Source: Podaxis mareebaensis (taxonomy: Eukaryota > Basidiomycota > Agaricomycetes > Agaricales > Agaricaceae). Taken from it: 64,000 nucleotides of DNA. Shown in pieces: positions 24,242 to 36,203 of this stretch. Position 1 is the stretch's first letter. Each line of letters opens with the position of its first letter. The position numbers were made by a program, and so were the translations under genes. Location of the stretch: NCBI GenBank assembly GCA_018524725.1, contig JAEUWP010000180.1, positions 1 through 64,000 of the forward strand. Direction: 5' to 3'. The notes under the pieces were generated by a model. The model ran no database searches and had not been told where the DNA came from. It saw nothing but the letters and a program-made list of their open reading frames with translations.

Positions 24242-25864
24242 ATGAGGTTGGCCTCCACAGAAGAAATACAGCGTCTCGAGTCGGAATCCGAAAACCTGGA
24301 GGCTGAGGTGCAGCTTGTCAGGAGTCGACAATCTGCGCTACGCCGCAAACTCAATGAAGTTGCTTCTCCTATTTGCCTTCTCCCCACAGAGGTGCTCTCC
24401 GACATCTTCTTGGATGTCTTTGCAGATCGTCGCTCATTTGAATTCTCCCATATCCGTTACCCGGCGATTCAAGTGATCGGGCAAGTTTGCTCGAGCTGGC
24501 GGCAGATCGCACAAGCCACAGCATCTCTCTGGACACGAGTCGCGATCAATTTTCCCGACCCCCAATGGACGACGAGAAATTCACTTAACCTGCTCCGGCT
24601 CCATTACACCAACGTTGGAGGGCTATCGTTGGCAATTGAAATGAGTATTCCGAAATGCCACCAGTGTAACAAGTACCCACCATCCAGTTACTACATCGGC
24701 AATCCAAGATTTACGTCCTTCGTCGATATCTTTCATTTAATCCTCGTCGAGCACCCCGCTAAATTAGGCTCTCTGACCTTGGGTCGATCGTCTACCCTCC
24801 CAAGAGAATGGCTCGAAGTCATGGAACACTACACAACCTCCATGATTCCCCCTACCGATTTCGCAGGTTTCCGAAATCTCACCGCCCTTGACTTTCGGAC
24901 TGACGCACACATCAGTCCGGATGCTGGCGTTATATTCCAACTATTCCAAAATACACCCACTCCGAGTTTGCGTCATTGCCCCATCACTCGTCGAGGTAAC
25001 CTTATTCAGGTTCCCCTGACCAATGTAACATCGCTCCGCTTGTCCTGGTTCCCAGTGGACCAATGCATCAAGCTGCTCATTGAATGCCCTAACCTCATCG
25101 AGTTCTGTCTCGACATACCAGACTTCAGCGCCGCGTCACTGAACGAAATACCAGTTTTGACACAAGATACCACGACATTGTCAAACTTGAAAATCCTGCA
25201 CTGGACTTTTGGCTACAGGAACTGGGATGTCGCTCTCATGACCCAGTTAAAATTTCCATCGCTAACCCAGCTTCGATGTAACTATTTGAGTTACCATTCC
25301 GAACAAGAGATTCTTTTTGGTCTTTCACAGGAGGATTATGACCAGCATTGGCGCCAATTCCTCTCTTCCTTACCTAGTTTGCGTTCATTTGGATGCGACC
25401 TGTCCAACTTCAACCTTCAAGACCTCGACAAACTATGGGACCTCTTAAGCCGTATCAACAACCTGGATCATTTCCATGTATCATATGGAAGGGGAAGGGG
25501 TAGGAGCCCTGACTGGGAGGCAGTCCGAAGTCGTATTCTTCGCGATCTTACACTCGCGAACAGCTCGGATGAAAACACGGCCATTGTGCGTCTGCCCCGG
25601 ATGAGGACGTTTCGCTACCACGACGTTTTCTTCTTCTCGGGGGATCAGGCCGATATCTTGTTGGAGATGCTTGAGTCGAGGTGGAATGTACCTCAGGGTG
25701 TGACTCGTCTGGATTCGTTCACATTTTGTATATCCTCTCGACATTGGGGTCACTGGAGTCCAACTCCGTCACTAGGCAATTCATGGACAGAAGATCAGCT
25801 CGGGAGACTGGAAGCTCTAATCGAAGAAGGATTTCAGATGGAAGTACGGGGGGAGGAGGAGTAG
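24242..25864 (+). CDS. F-box domain protein
   Basis: An uninterrupted 540-residue protein. A short N-terminal coiled coil (LESESENLEAEVQLVRSRQSALRRK) precedes the F-box at about residues 40-85 (SPICLLPTEVLSDIFLDVF, then VCSSWRQIAQATASLWTRV). The rest is leucine-rich-repeat-like (for example LTALDF, VTSLRLSWFP, CPNLIEFCLDI). Proteins of this plan are very numerous in mushrooms and are thought to present substrates to SCF ubiquitin ligases. The ATG follows closely on sequence without coding character, and the stop TAG at 25862 is followed by an AT-rich 3' region. No intron is needed. Confidence 0.88.
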   Translation: MRLASTEEIQRLESESENLEAEVQLVRSRQSALRRKLNEVASPICLLPTEVLSDIFLDVFADRRSFEFSHIRYPAIQVIGQVCSSWRQIAQATASLWTRVAINFPDPQWTTRNSLNLLRLHYTNVGGLSLAIEMSIPKCHQCNKYPPSSYYIGNPRFTSFVDIFHLILVEHPAKLGSLTLGRSSTLPREWLEVMEHYTTSMIPPTDFAGFRNLTALDFRTDAHISPDAGVIFQLFQNTPTPSLRHCPITRRGNLIQVPLTNVTSLRLSWFPVDQCIKLLIECPNLIEFCLDIPDFSAASLNEIPVLTQDTTTLSNLKILHWTFGYRNWDVALMTQLKFPSLTQLRCNYLSYHSEQEILFGLSQEDYDQHWRQFLSSLPSLRSFGCDLSNFNLQDLDKLWDLLSRINNLDHFHVSYGRGRGRSPDWEAVRSRILRDLTLANSSDENTAIVRLPRMRTFRYHDVFFFSGDQADILLEMLESRWNVPQGVTRLDSFTFCISSRHWGHWSPTPSLGNSWTEDQLGRLEALIEEGFQMEVRGEEE

Positions 25865-26295
25865 ATTCCTCCATCTTGGCAATTTTATGCTTTACGCCAG
25901 ATCCAAGTTGGGAAAGTATGTTATCGATGAAGATTATTGTAGACACGAAAAATAGCGTTGGTGTAATTAGTGAACACAGCTTCAGAAGCTGATACTGAGT
26001 ACCGGTGTTCGAAACATAATTTGGCGTTTTCTGAAAATCCTTTACCGTTTATAATCTCTTTCTCCCTAACCTCCAGTCCCTTCTCTCAAACTCAAAGTAT
26101 CCTGTAAGAATTTAACAGAGTAGTGTGTTTGATTGTACGAAAATTGCCCGACGAGCCGAGAACGCGAAGTATCTAGTCTCAGATTAGATACCGGAAAAAT
26201 GTATATATTACATGTGCCAAAAATATCAAGAAAAACAGCCGATCGACATTGGCGTGGCTAGTCACACTCTATTTTCTGGCCTTGAAGTGCAATAT
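25865..26295. other. Intergenic region between convergent genes
   Basis: 431 bases holding the 3' ends of the F-box gene and the MBIP1-like gene. Moderately AT-rich. Nothing else seen. Confidence 0.5.
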
Positions 26296-27634
26296 TCAAG
26301 AATCTGCCCTCTCCCCCATTGCTTGCTGAACCTCGAGCCTTTCCAAAACGGCTCTCTGCAAACTCGACTTCGTGTTTCGGACCTTTTGCCCTCTGACGGG
26401 GGGCGCCAGAGACTGATGACCCGGTTGTGAACTGGGAGTAGCGGTTTGTCCAGCTGAATCAGGCTCTGAGCTGCGCAGATGTGGAGGAACGATGATTGGT
26501 GTTGTGCGGGGAGGGGGAGGCCACTAGAAGGAGAGAATATGGAGGATTCGTTATATGAAAGGGGAGGGAGAACTTACGCTTCGGTTTGGTTGGTTAAAGT
26601 GAAGGGCCGCCCACGGTGGATAGTCTTTCTCTAGTTTGATGATGTGATCTTCGAGGAACTTGAGTCGTGCCCATAACGTTCTTGGTGGCGATGGGACTGG
26701 CAACAAGAACCGGGTTCCAATCAGACAAAAAGGTCGTGCATTAGAATAGAAGTAGGTGCCTACCGTAGCGCACGGCCAGGTGAGTCTCGATGTTCGACAA
26801 TCGTTCGTCAACACCAGGATGATGTTTCGGCAATGCATCTTCGTCCCTCGGTACAACTACGCCGGTTGCGGAGCTAAGAGGGTCCCTGCTAGGACCTGGG
26901 TGCGCCATAGAGGGGGATGATGGTGGCTCCTTGCCAATTTTTTTAGTGCGGCGTAAAGGACCTTCATCGTTTTTGGCGATATCGTATTTCATCTGGACTT
27001 CACGATCAATCGTTCGTGCATCCGTGCGAGCACAAGAGGGTATATCGTCATCTTCGGGGGCGTCGCCATCTGCTTGAAAACGTTTGCGCTTCTCAGAGAG
27101 GCTCAAGAGAAATTCTGCCCGGTTGGAGGCATCATTGCGGGCCCTATTCCTCGCAAGGAAAGCTGATATTTCTCTGTTTATCTGGGATAGTGGAGTAATG
27201 AGTGAGATGCAACTATTCCAAGATGTCATGAACGCACAGATGTCGGTGGCTGAGCTCGTTCACCACTAGCGAGATGGACATAATCGAGTTTCCGGTCCTC
27301 CATACTTCGGTCCTCCTCATGCTCCGTATTCGGGGGCAATTCTCTCGCCTTTCCTTTCGATGACAACTGAAACTCCCGTGTACTCTTATCAAGCATGAGT
27401 ATCTACATCCCCAAAAGAAAAGAAAGATCAAAAACATACACTGAGTCCCTTGATCAACTTTTCCAGTGCAACCGGGATTCCTGTGCGCTCCCACTCAGAG
27501 TTCAACACAAGCATATCGCATTCGAAGCCCTTTAGCGCCTGTATGAGCCCCGCGCTTTGCAGGAACTCTCTCACTGCTTCATCCCAATGTTCGCACTTTG
27601 GTGGTGGCGGTGGTGGAGAAGGGGAATTGTCCAT
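26296..27634 (-). CDS. MBIP1-like protein (MAP3K12-binding inhibitory protein type)
   Basis: The signature is in the C-terminal half: HPGVDERLSNIETHL, then after an intron VPSPPRTLWARLKFLEDHI and IKLEKDYPPWAALHFNQPNR, the conserved core of the MBIP1 family (in animals a subunit of the ATAC acetyltransferase complex). The N-terminus (MDNSPSPPPPPPKCEHWDEA) has a proline run. The middle carries a nuclear-type basic region (EKRKRF, RRTKK). The last exon ends ERADS at the stop 26296-26298. Several introns lie near 26530-26580, 26680-26760 and 27190-27440. An alternative ATG lies two codons upstream at 27640. Function in fungi is inferred from the family. Confidence 0.78.
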
Positions 27635-28182
27635 CAGCAAAATCTAAACAGCTTAATTTGGTTTTCTATGCCTTAAGTGAAAAAGGTAAAGTGCTTATTA
27701 TTGACTTAGCTATAAAAGGGAAAAACAAGCAAAATAGAGAACCTAAGGCCAAAGAAAAGGAGACACAGAGTAAGACAAAAGTCTGTCTAACACTCAGTTA
27801 TCTACTACAGTTTCAGTCAACTTTCAAGGACAACAAAGCTCAAATAAAGAGTTGGAGGTTTGTTTAAGTATAACCTCTGGACTTGATCTCAATGGCAAGT
27901 GTTAATGAACTGGGCAAAAGCAGCAACTCATAGGTAGGGTTTAATAGCATAAAAGGATCAGACTCAAGAACGTGCTTGCTGAGCTTACGTCCCGCATCTT
28001 GGCGCTCGTGGATGGCATGAGTTGTGCGCTACGAGCTCGAAGGTTCCAGGGTCAAGCAGACCTGGTGGGTAGCAAGTACTTATGGCAAACTCCGGTCGGC
28101 GAGGCACCGTCCCTAAATCAGTAGTGCGTCCTCTGATTGGCGACGTGCTCGGCTGTTGTACTCCCCTACACGAAAAACCAGA
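27635..28182. other. Intergenic region, divergent promoters
   Basis: 548 bases between the MBIP1-like and ketoacyl-reductase start codons. The first about 230 bases (27650-27880) are distinctly purine- and A-rich compared with the flanks and could be a small insertion. No gene or clear repeat ends found. Confidence 0.45.
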
Positions 28183-29529
28183 ATGGACGCGTCAAAAGTC
28201 CAGGAAATCGTCACCTTGAGTATGTCCTTTCTTTCAAACATGCGGCTTAAAAGGTCCTGACGAGTGAAAGTTCACGACCAGCCATACGTGTCGTCCGTGT
28301 TGCTGGCGTTGGGCACGTTCACTGTTGTAAGGGTGTTGTACCAGACTTTGTCTGTTCTCTTGCAAACTTTCGTTCTTCCTGGTAAAAGCGTATGTTTTCT
28401 ATTTATCTGGACACGAGAGCACCGTACTGAAGTAGTGGAAACAAGTTGTCCAAGTTTGGCGCTAAAAAGGGCGCGTGGGCGGTTGTAACTGGGTCCACGG
28501 ACGGTATTGGCAAGGAGTTTGCACTTCAGCTTGGAAAGGCTGGGTTCAACGTGCTTCTCGTTGCGCGTAATGTTGAGCTTTTGAAGTCAACCGCTCGAGA
28601 AATAGGTGTGTTTCTATTGCGTGGACATGGTGTGTATGGGCAGCTGAGGTGCATACGTTTCATAGAGTCCAAGTACAACGTCAAGACGCAGATTCATGTA
28701 ATCGACTTTGCGAAAGCCGATGTTCAGAAGTATGCAGAGCTTGCTGGTGTGCTGCAGCAACTTGATATTGGCGTCCTTGGTGAGTATCACAACGTGTACT
28801 TGTTAATCCCGGCCAATTGACCGACAGTATAGTCAACAACGTTGGCAAGTCGCATGCCATGCCTGCATACCTCATTGATACGCCCCAGGATGAAATTGCA
28901 GACATCGTGACGATCAACGTCAATGCCACTCTGCAAGTGACCTATGCTGTTCTTCCAGGCATGGTCCAGAGGTGAGTAGACTTTTGGGCTTAGGGTAGAA
29001 GCAAGGAATTGACGCCGGTCAACAGGAAACGCGGCTTAATTCTGAATGTCGGCTCGTTTGCCGGCGCGATACCCTCGCCCATGTTGGCAACGTACTCTGG
29101 CACGAAGGCCTTCCTTGCCACGTTTACGAGTGCCCTCGCTGAGGAGGTGCGCAAGGATAACATTGTTGTGGAGCACCTGAACACCTACTTTGTCGTGCGT
29201 GAACCACGTTCTGTCTATTGTGTAGACCTTGTTCATTCGTTTTTCTATGTTAGGTCTCTAAACTCTCCAAGATCCGCAAGTCGTCTGCCCTCATTCCCAC
29301 ACCAAAGGCATACGTTGGTTCTGTGTTGTCCAAGATCGGACTGCCGTGTGGTGCCGCATTCAGTGGAAGGCCTGGCACGTCGACGCCTTATTGGTCGCAT
29401 GCATTGCTGAACTGGATCATCACGCTGATTGGGATTCCGAGTCTATTCATCTCGTACACGCACAGCCTGCACAAGGACATTCGGCAGCGAGCATTGCGGA
29501 AGGCGGAGCGGGAGGCCAAGAGAGAGTAG
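28183..29529 (+). CDS. IFA38: Very-long-chain 3-oxoacyl-CoA reductase (ER)
   Basis: Carries out the first reduction of fatty-acid elongation at the ER, converting 3-ketoacyl-CoA to 3-hydroxyacyl-CoA with NADPH. Exon 1 starts [11 protein letters not shown] membrane segment ([21 protein letters not shown]) is followed by the short-chain-dehydrogenase fold: cofactor loop [31 protein letters not shown], the catalytic serine in LNVGSFAG, and the tyrosine/lysine pair in YSGTKAF. A C-terminal hydrophobic hairpin ([17 protein letters not shown]) follows. The end KAEREAKRE resembles a lysine-based ER retrieval signal. At least five introns. Length and layout match yeast Ifa38-type reductases. Confidence 0.88.
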
Positions 29530-29659
29530 GGCTGTATATAGAAGGCTGATGTGTTTGTGTGTGTTTGTGGTAGAGAAATGCGACTGCAGCGTGTTTAGCT
29601 TAGCATACCTCTTCATCTCATTGTCACGCATCGATGCTCCTCTCATCGCAACTAACACT

Positions 29660-32600
29660 ATGAAGCGCCAGCCATCCCGCGCTCCCTCCCCAACTCCAAC
29701 AACCTTCTCCGGCATATCTACATACCGTAACGACTCCTACAGACAGCGCACAAAGGACTCAGCACCCGCTCTCCCTGTCGACTATCGTGCAATCTCTCGC
29801 GTCCACTTTGACGAGCTCAATCGCTATCTCGCTGATTACCTCGCAAAAGGTCCCGTTGCTTCTCTCTCTTCCTTCCTCCATTTCCTTAATACCCGCCTTC
29901 TTTCCAACAGCTGCCCCTAATTCCCGGACAACAGCGCGCCAGAAACTCACCCGCCTTACTATCCAACAGTTCCATGAACTATCCACCGACGTTTATGACG
30001 AACTAGTCCGCAGGCAGAAAAATGATGAAGGTCTGTCACCCTTGACCCACCTACCCGCTAACAACAATCTCCTTATTTGTTCCGTTCGCGTAATCACAGT
30101 TCCCTTCCTCCCCGTCAAAGAAGAATTCCACCCCAAACGTAACCAAGCCCGGCAAAAATTAGCAACCCTACCTACCTCGCGCTTCGAAGACCTCTCCAGC
30201 GATGTCTACTTCGAACTAGCCCGTCGGTATCCAGAGTTCAAGGAGGATGTGCGTACTATAGCAACCAACCTCCTATCCAACGGTTGTAGTCTTGTCTACT
30301 GACATTGTTACTTTGATTTATTCTACATAGCCTTCCGGTGGCCGGAACTCTGCTGGATCCAATTACGATGATTATCCTGCGCCTGGATTCCCTACGTCGA
30401 CGTCTCCTCCGCGGTCCCAACCCAACTCGCGTATATCAGGACGCACGTCTGCTGACAGGCCCGGTGATAGTGTGTATGGTGGAAGCGCATCGAGTCGGAG
30501 ACCATCAGAAGACCGACGACGACCGAGCGAAGACTATCCCATGCCCCGGCGAAGTGAAGACAATTACAGGAGACCCGATGACTCATTTACAACTCGGATG
30601 TCCGAAGACGGCTTCACATCAAGTTCATCACGACGGAAGCAATCCCAGGACACAACACGACGCTCCGAGGACCGCGAGCGCAGCGATTACACCCGCCGAC
30701 CAAGTGCTACAACGAGCACGAGCGGCAACAGTGACAGTACTGCCACTGTCACCACAGCGCAGAGCGCTACCGCGATGAGTGCAATGATTATCCCTGCTAA
30801 GAGTACGATTGAGGAGGAGGATATTAAGATTCCGTATGGGCAGGATAAGCGTGAGAGCGGGAGCACGACAATGGACGAGAGGAGTGCTGAGAATTTTGGA
30901 GGGGGTGCGAGTGGGTTTACGGATGGGGAGCCGGATAGTGCGAGCGATTATCCGAGCCCAAGGAGTCCGCCTGCTGGCTTGGGCGGACTCGTGGCACGAT
31001 TGAGGAACGCGGAGGAGACTGAAGACGAGGGGAATGCCTCTGGACAAGGCACGAAGAGTGGTGGGGAGGAGTATTATGGAAGGTCATCGGTCAATTCGGA
31101 TAGAGCTAGCTCTGGCTTGGGATCGAGGATGGTTGGAAGAGGAAGTGTGTCGGATGATCAGGAAAAGCTGAGGAGGGAGTATGAGTATAAGATTGCAACG
31201 ATGCAGACTCAGATTACGAATTTGACCAGGGAGCTTGGAGAGGCTAATGCAGAGGGTGAGAGAAGGAGGAAGGAGGATGAGGCGAAGTTGCAGGCTAAGG
31301 TCGAGGAGTTGGAGAGCGTTCGTTGGGTGAGTTTTTGGACTTTCTAATTAGTACTTTTGACATCGCTGATATTGACGGTTGGCTTTCAGCGGCTGGAAGA
31401 GCAGACGAACACGATGCGGACATTCCAGAAAGAGTTGGACGAGCTCAGAGAGCTTCGGCAGAGGGACAAAGAGAGAGAAGCGAGGCGGATGCAGGACGAG
31501 TCAGACGAGTTGAGGATCCTGCGTGAGAGAGTAGAGGAACTTGAGAGGGATAAGCAAGACCTCCAGATGCAGGTCCGTATTACTTTCCGCAGGACATAAC
31601 CGAAATATCTCTGATAATGTTCCCAAAGGCCGACAAGGAAATCGTTGAACAGCTACGATCCGACATAGAGGGCCTGATGGTCGAATTGAACGACCTTTCA
31701 AGGCGTAACGACGAGCTCATGACAGCCAAAGAGAACGATCTCAACGTCATCCGGGATCTTGACTCCCAACTTAAGGAATACAAACGAAAGTACGAACAAG
31801 CCAAAACCGAACTCCGGAATGTCAAAGGTACGCATGCATGACCGCTGAGCATACAGTCCTTACAGCATCTGACGACCTTGCTTTCCTTCTTCCCTACCTA
31901 GCGACATCACAGCTATATTCTCAAGGTATCAAAGCTGATCGCGTTGAGGATCAACTCCCCGTATCTCCAGACGGCGGGATTCTCGACATCCACATCACAG
32001 CTTTCGTGTCCGCAATAGATAGCCTACTCCTCGCGGGTCGAAGCAATGCCCCAACGCGTGTGTTGACCCCAATGAAGACGGTTGTCAACGCCGTAACAAA
32101 TATTGTCGAGGACACACGGACATTCGAACGTCGGCCAGCGCGGGAACGTGCGGACGTCGACATCGAGGCTCTCCGTGCCCTCCGGGAACGCGCGGAAGCG
32201 ACGCTAAGCAACTTAGTCGCAGCAAGTAAAACTCACGCGACGAGTTCCGGGATGGCACCTGTGAGTTTATTGGATGCAGCTGCGAGTCATGTGTCGATGT
32301 GTGTGACGGAGATTGGGAGGACGGTGTTGATTCGGAAGGCGACGAGGGCAGAACAGGAACAGTTTCCGTATTCGGTGACGCCAGTATCGATGATGGGTAA
32401 TTCGCCGTCACCTTCATCGGGGTTTGTACCGATGCGGACGATTGAGGAGTTGAGAACGTCTGGCAGTCCGAGTGGACACACAAGGAAGGGAAGTGCAGCG
32501 TCGGTGTCGAGTCGGACGGCTGGGATGGGAAGGTATACGGATTCGCCGACGTTGGTGTCTTCAGGCTTCACTAACATCAACAACAATAGCAGTCTCAAAG

Positions 32601-33143
32601 GGAACCGGAGACCGACTTCGGATCAGAGTAGTTCGGAACAGACGAATTCGCCGCCTCCGATCTTTGACAGGCAGACGGGTGTGCAGGAGGTCGTGAGCGA
32701 TGATTCGGGCCCGACAGAGGGTCCCGAGGATGCCTGGTCTGAACTCAAGGTGTGTCATATATGTCCTCAACTCCTACCGTGAGTAAATCTGATGCTGAAA
32801 TGTTATGACATAGCCATACCTAGACGCACAGACCGAGTCTATCGTCTACGCGATCCAGAGCGTTCTCTCAGGTGTCCGTAACCCGACACCCTCAACCTCG
32901 GTCCTGCACGAGAACATAACACAGATCATCACGATCGTGTCGAGTATCGTTGCAGTGTGTAAGGATAATATTCCTCCTGCGTCGGCGCAGCAGGGTCAAG
33001 AGTTGCTGAATGAGCTCAGCGAGCACGCGAACAACCTGAGCGAGGTTCAGGCGCTGGCAGAATTGACAAAGGAGTCGCGGCAAACGATGGCCAAGTCGAG
33101 CTTCGCGATTGCGAACGCTATGAAAGGGTTGATGAAACTATAA
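29660..33143 (+). CDS. SPA2: Polarisome scaffold Spa2-like (GIT/SHD domain)
   Basis: Scaffold that gathers polarity factors at the growing hyphal tip. Two Spa2-homology repeats lie at the N-terminus (ARQKLTRLTIQQFHELSTDVYDELVRR and ARQKLATLPTSRFEDLSSDVYFELARR). A Ser/Arg/Pro-rich linker with repeated RRPSED blocks comes next, then a long coiled coil (about 31130-31830; for example LRRYE-like heptads, LRELRQRDKEREARR). The conserved helical C-terminal domain runs AFVSAIDSLL to TKESRQTMAKSSFAIANAM. Several introns, for example near 29850-29910, 30035-30110 and 31325-31390. The start MKRQPSRAPSPTP lies 130 bases after the reductase stop, so the two genes are tandem. Confidence 0.85.
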
Positions 33144-34263
33144 TTGTGGTTGGGTCATTCTTTTTCGCCGTTCGGTTTCGCTATGGTACCTTATTCTTTT
33201 TCGCCTCTTTAGGAACTCTGACTTATACTTTACCTTCTCCACTTTTGTCTCTCGTTATCGACATATTTTTTCAACTGGAGATACTTCCATTAATACCCCT
33301 CCTGGAGATCGGTCTTCTATTTCTTGCACTATCGCATTTGTCTTTTGATTTTGTGTTGCATGTATGCTACCACTACCTTAGCTTATTCTGGGGAATTCCG
33401 CAAACTATAAACCCAAAAGTGTCAAAAGCCAATTGGAACCTCCGAATCACTGTCTATACGTGTGTCTAAGGCTCGAATGATGGGCGAGTTGTCTGGGAAC
33501 ATTACACACTATTTAATATGCTGCTCGTGTTCTGGGATGTGGGCTCACCTTACAGGAAAGATGATTGAAGTGAACAGCTATAATGCTGACGACAGGCCGT
33601 GCACACTTAGTATACATCTACATAACGACTCAATGTCAAAGCCTGAGTTAAATTATATGCCAAAGGTAGGAGCCAGGAGAGTCTAAGCCGCAAGTAGTAG
33701 CCGCGACACGAGACGACGCGTGCATGAGGATGAAGGCTGAAGGATAAAATACATGCATTTGAGCGGAAGGATATTTACGAGAGATCGGGTACACGACAGT
33801 GCGAGCAGTATTCCGTTAGGACTAGGTCAGTGTTTCAAAACGCAGCAGAGAGTCACATAATTCGTGCCCAGACTCTTCTCTTTAGACGTTGAGTCCAGAG
33901 CTGTGGCCGCTTTGCCTATGGCGCTGCTCTATTCAAGCAATCGCAGTTCGGCTCCCCTCGACACTCCGGTGACTTCTCTCCTGCATAGTGATCGTATCAT
34001 TGTTAAACACGATTGAAGCATGCGGCCGGGTGGTCCGCCAAAATAACCACGCCTGAAGCAAATCCTAGTGGTAGCCCACCAAGGGTTTAGTGAGGCGCAG
34101 AATGGCCGTGAATTGAAAAAATACCTTTTGTGTACCAAAGGCAACGGCGACGACGACAGACACTGGTATTAACTCCTCAGGGCCCTGAACTAGAAGACAA
34201 GCATAAGAAACCTACCGATGGGATATGTAAGACCTGTTGCCTTAGGTTCTGGAAAGGCGAGTG
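33144..34263. other. AT-rich gene-poor stretch
   Basis: No supported gene. The first about 330 bases are the T-rich 3' flank of SPA2. The remainder has only short random open frames. A decayed continuation of the 7-TM gene may reach into its right end. Confidence 0.4.
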
Positions 34264-35334
34264 TCAGCATAGACAACACAGAGGCTCTGAAACACCAGTT
34301 TTACTGCTCAATGCTTCGTCGGAAGTGTTTATTGCCACGCACATGAGAACCATTACAGCGACTAGAGTGCAGAGCACTAGTCGGAGATACACTGTGAGGA
34401 AAATTTGGCGATCCACTTGGCTGAGTCGTCTAAAAGCATCCCAGTTCCAGTACATTATGAAACCTGTCCGGACTGGATAGAAGTTAGCGCACAAATTCAA
34501 GCATTGGAGTGGTCAGGTGGTACCCTCGAGTGGGATTAGAATCATCATAACACATAATATCACAGCCGCAGTAACCCGGCTCCTTGAGGAACAATAGTTT
34601 TACGAGAGGTTCTAGGGATTAGTAACTAAAACTCACGGAATTTTGTCTCTGAGATGACAGTAAAAGGTACTTTCTGCCTGCTCGACAAGGTGGAGGCACT
34701 TGCCAGAAAACACGAGCTAATATACTTAGTGAGATCCGGAGAATTATTATTTGTTAGGCATACCAAAAGCACCTCAAGAATTATTACAAGGAAAACCAGC
34801 CATGGAATAATGACAAGCTTCAAGAAGTCAACAACATGGCTGGATTGAACACCTCATGACTTACCCAAAAAATCCTCAGAGAACTGGATTGCCTTAGGTT
34901 GCCCGATTTCAAGTTGGAAACTACGAGGTAGAACTATTGGATGCCTCAGTAAATAACCTTTCACAGACATGAAGATGAAATGGCTTGCCTCAATATAATA
35001 GCAAAGCATGCCTGTTGCAACCCTTTTGTCAAAGGGAGATCAATGTAAAACAGATGCAATGGTAATTGTGTACACACAGTGAAGGAGCAGCATAAATCAA
35101 CAATGTCTGTAGCAAACAAAGGCCAAAGGGTGGTTTGGCAGGCCCTTCTTGTTTTCCTACCAGTAGCCCATAGCTTAAGGAGTGGACCAGCCATGCCAGC
35201 ATCAAGCTGTACCATCCACTGCTTCGTTGAACATTTTTTGAGAGTATTGCTGGGACCAATGTGCAGAGAAACAGAATTATGGCAAGCAGAACGATCACAT
35301 CAAAGAGGATGACAAGGATATGGTGAGGTGGCAT
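34264..35334 (-). pseudogene. Decayed 7-TM (GPCR-like) membrane protein
   Basis: The minus-strand start MPPHHILVILFDVIVLLAIILF gives a first membrane helix. GWYSLMLAWLVHSLSYGLLVGKQEG and FGLCLLQTLLIYAAP form the next two. Further helices appear in other frames (34626-34823, IIPWLVFLVIILEVLLV; 34264-34500, the motif YPVRTGFIMYWNWDAFRRL, then VYLRLVLCTLVAVMVL). This pattern matches a group of mushroom seven-helix receptor-like proteins with no known ligand. The pieces between exons contain several stops and I could not splice them into one frame, so I call it a likely pseudogene. It is not a pheromone receptor of the STE3 type as far as I can see. Confidence 0.5.
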
Positions 35335-35540
35335 GAGTGTCAGAGAAGGACAAGGAAAGAGGCAAGAGGTAGCAGGTGTTGTAAGAAGCCAGCTTCTGAT
35401 GCACTGCAGAGCTATAGGGAATCAGCTGTGCTAACCCTAAGTATCTGCTTTGGGGATGGTGATTATCAAGGTGGATTCCAGTTTCATGATGGCCAGTGGA
35501 AGCTAGTGATTGCCACAGGCAACCCAGGGGTAAAATTGAG

Positions 35541-35590
35541 CATACCCGTACCCATACCCACACACGCCCATACCCACCATACCCACCAAC
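35541..35590. repeat. TACCC-rich simple repeat
   Basis: Irregular repeats of CATACCC/GTACCC, upstream of the 7-TM remnant on its coding side. A second TACCCG-rich patch lies 410 bases on. Confidence 0.6.
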
Positions 35591-35998
35591 AAGGGCGACG
35601 GGTTGCACAGGTGTAAGTGGAGGGTCAGACAGGTATGAAACCCATGTGGGTTATATTTGTGGGTGTCATATTCCAATCCCTCTGAAGCTGTTCTATGAGT
35701 ACGTTCAGTTTCATTCACATCATTCTTCTAGCTGAGCTCACCTAGCTCTTCTCCAGTTGTCTCTTTCTTGTTATTGTTCCCTCCCCAGAATCTCTTTCTG
35801 TGTCATTGATACTTATGTGATCACCTGGGTCATCCTCCTCATCAACTGTACGCGCTATTTGTAGTTCGTTTCCGTTATAGGACTGATCAACTACGTAATT
35901 TTTGCCTAATCACTACCTAAATACATGGTGTGTTGGTTGCAGCTTGCAGGCTGTCACGGCATCTCGCTCTCCTCTGCTGTGATTCCCTATAAGGAATT

Positions 35999-36110
35999 CA
36001 CCCGCCATACCCGCCTCAAGGGTACAGGTATTGTGCGGGTGGCCAATGCACCTACCCGTACCCATCTTCACCCATGCCTGTCACCCGCGGGTTGTCATGC
36101 ACCCGTGAAG
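35999..36110. repeat. TACCCG/ACCCG-rich patch
   Basis: Dense ACCCG and TACCC words, with GCGGGT on the same strand so that short inverted pairs occur. Such patches often mark ends of DNA transposons in fungi, but no transposase or target duplication is visible. Confidence 0.45.
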
Positions 36111-36203
36111 ATCACTGGTGGAAGTTTCTCAGTCCTGATGATCTTGTGGGATGGATACCAGAATGATGATAACATTGCATCTCTGATAACTGATGATACA
36201 TGA

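Noticed and set aside
34264..35334. STE3-type pheromone receptor (mating locus)
   Set aside because: The helix sequences and the WNWDAFRRL motif fit other mushroom 7-TM hypotheticals. No pheromone-precursor gene is seen nearby.
35541..35590. Interstitial telomere repeat
   Set aside because: The units are irregular (TACCC with CGTACCC and CACGCCC) and short. Fungal telomeres are usually TTAGGG/CCCTAA.
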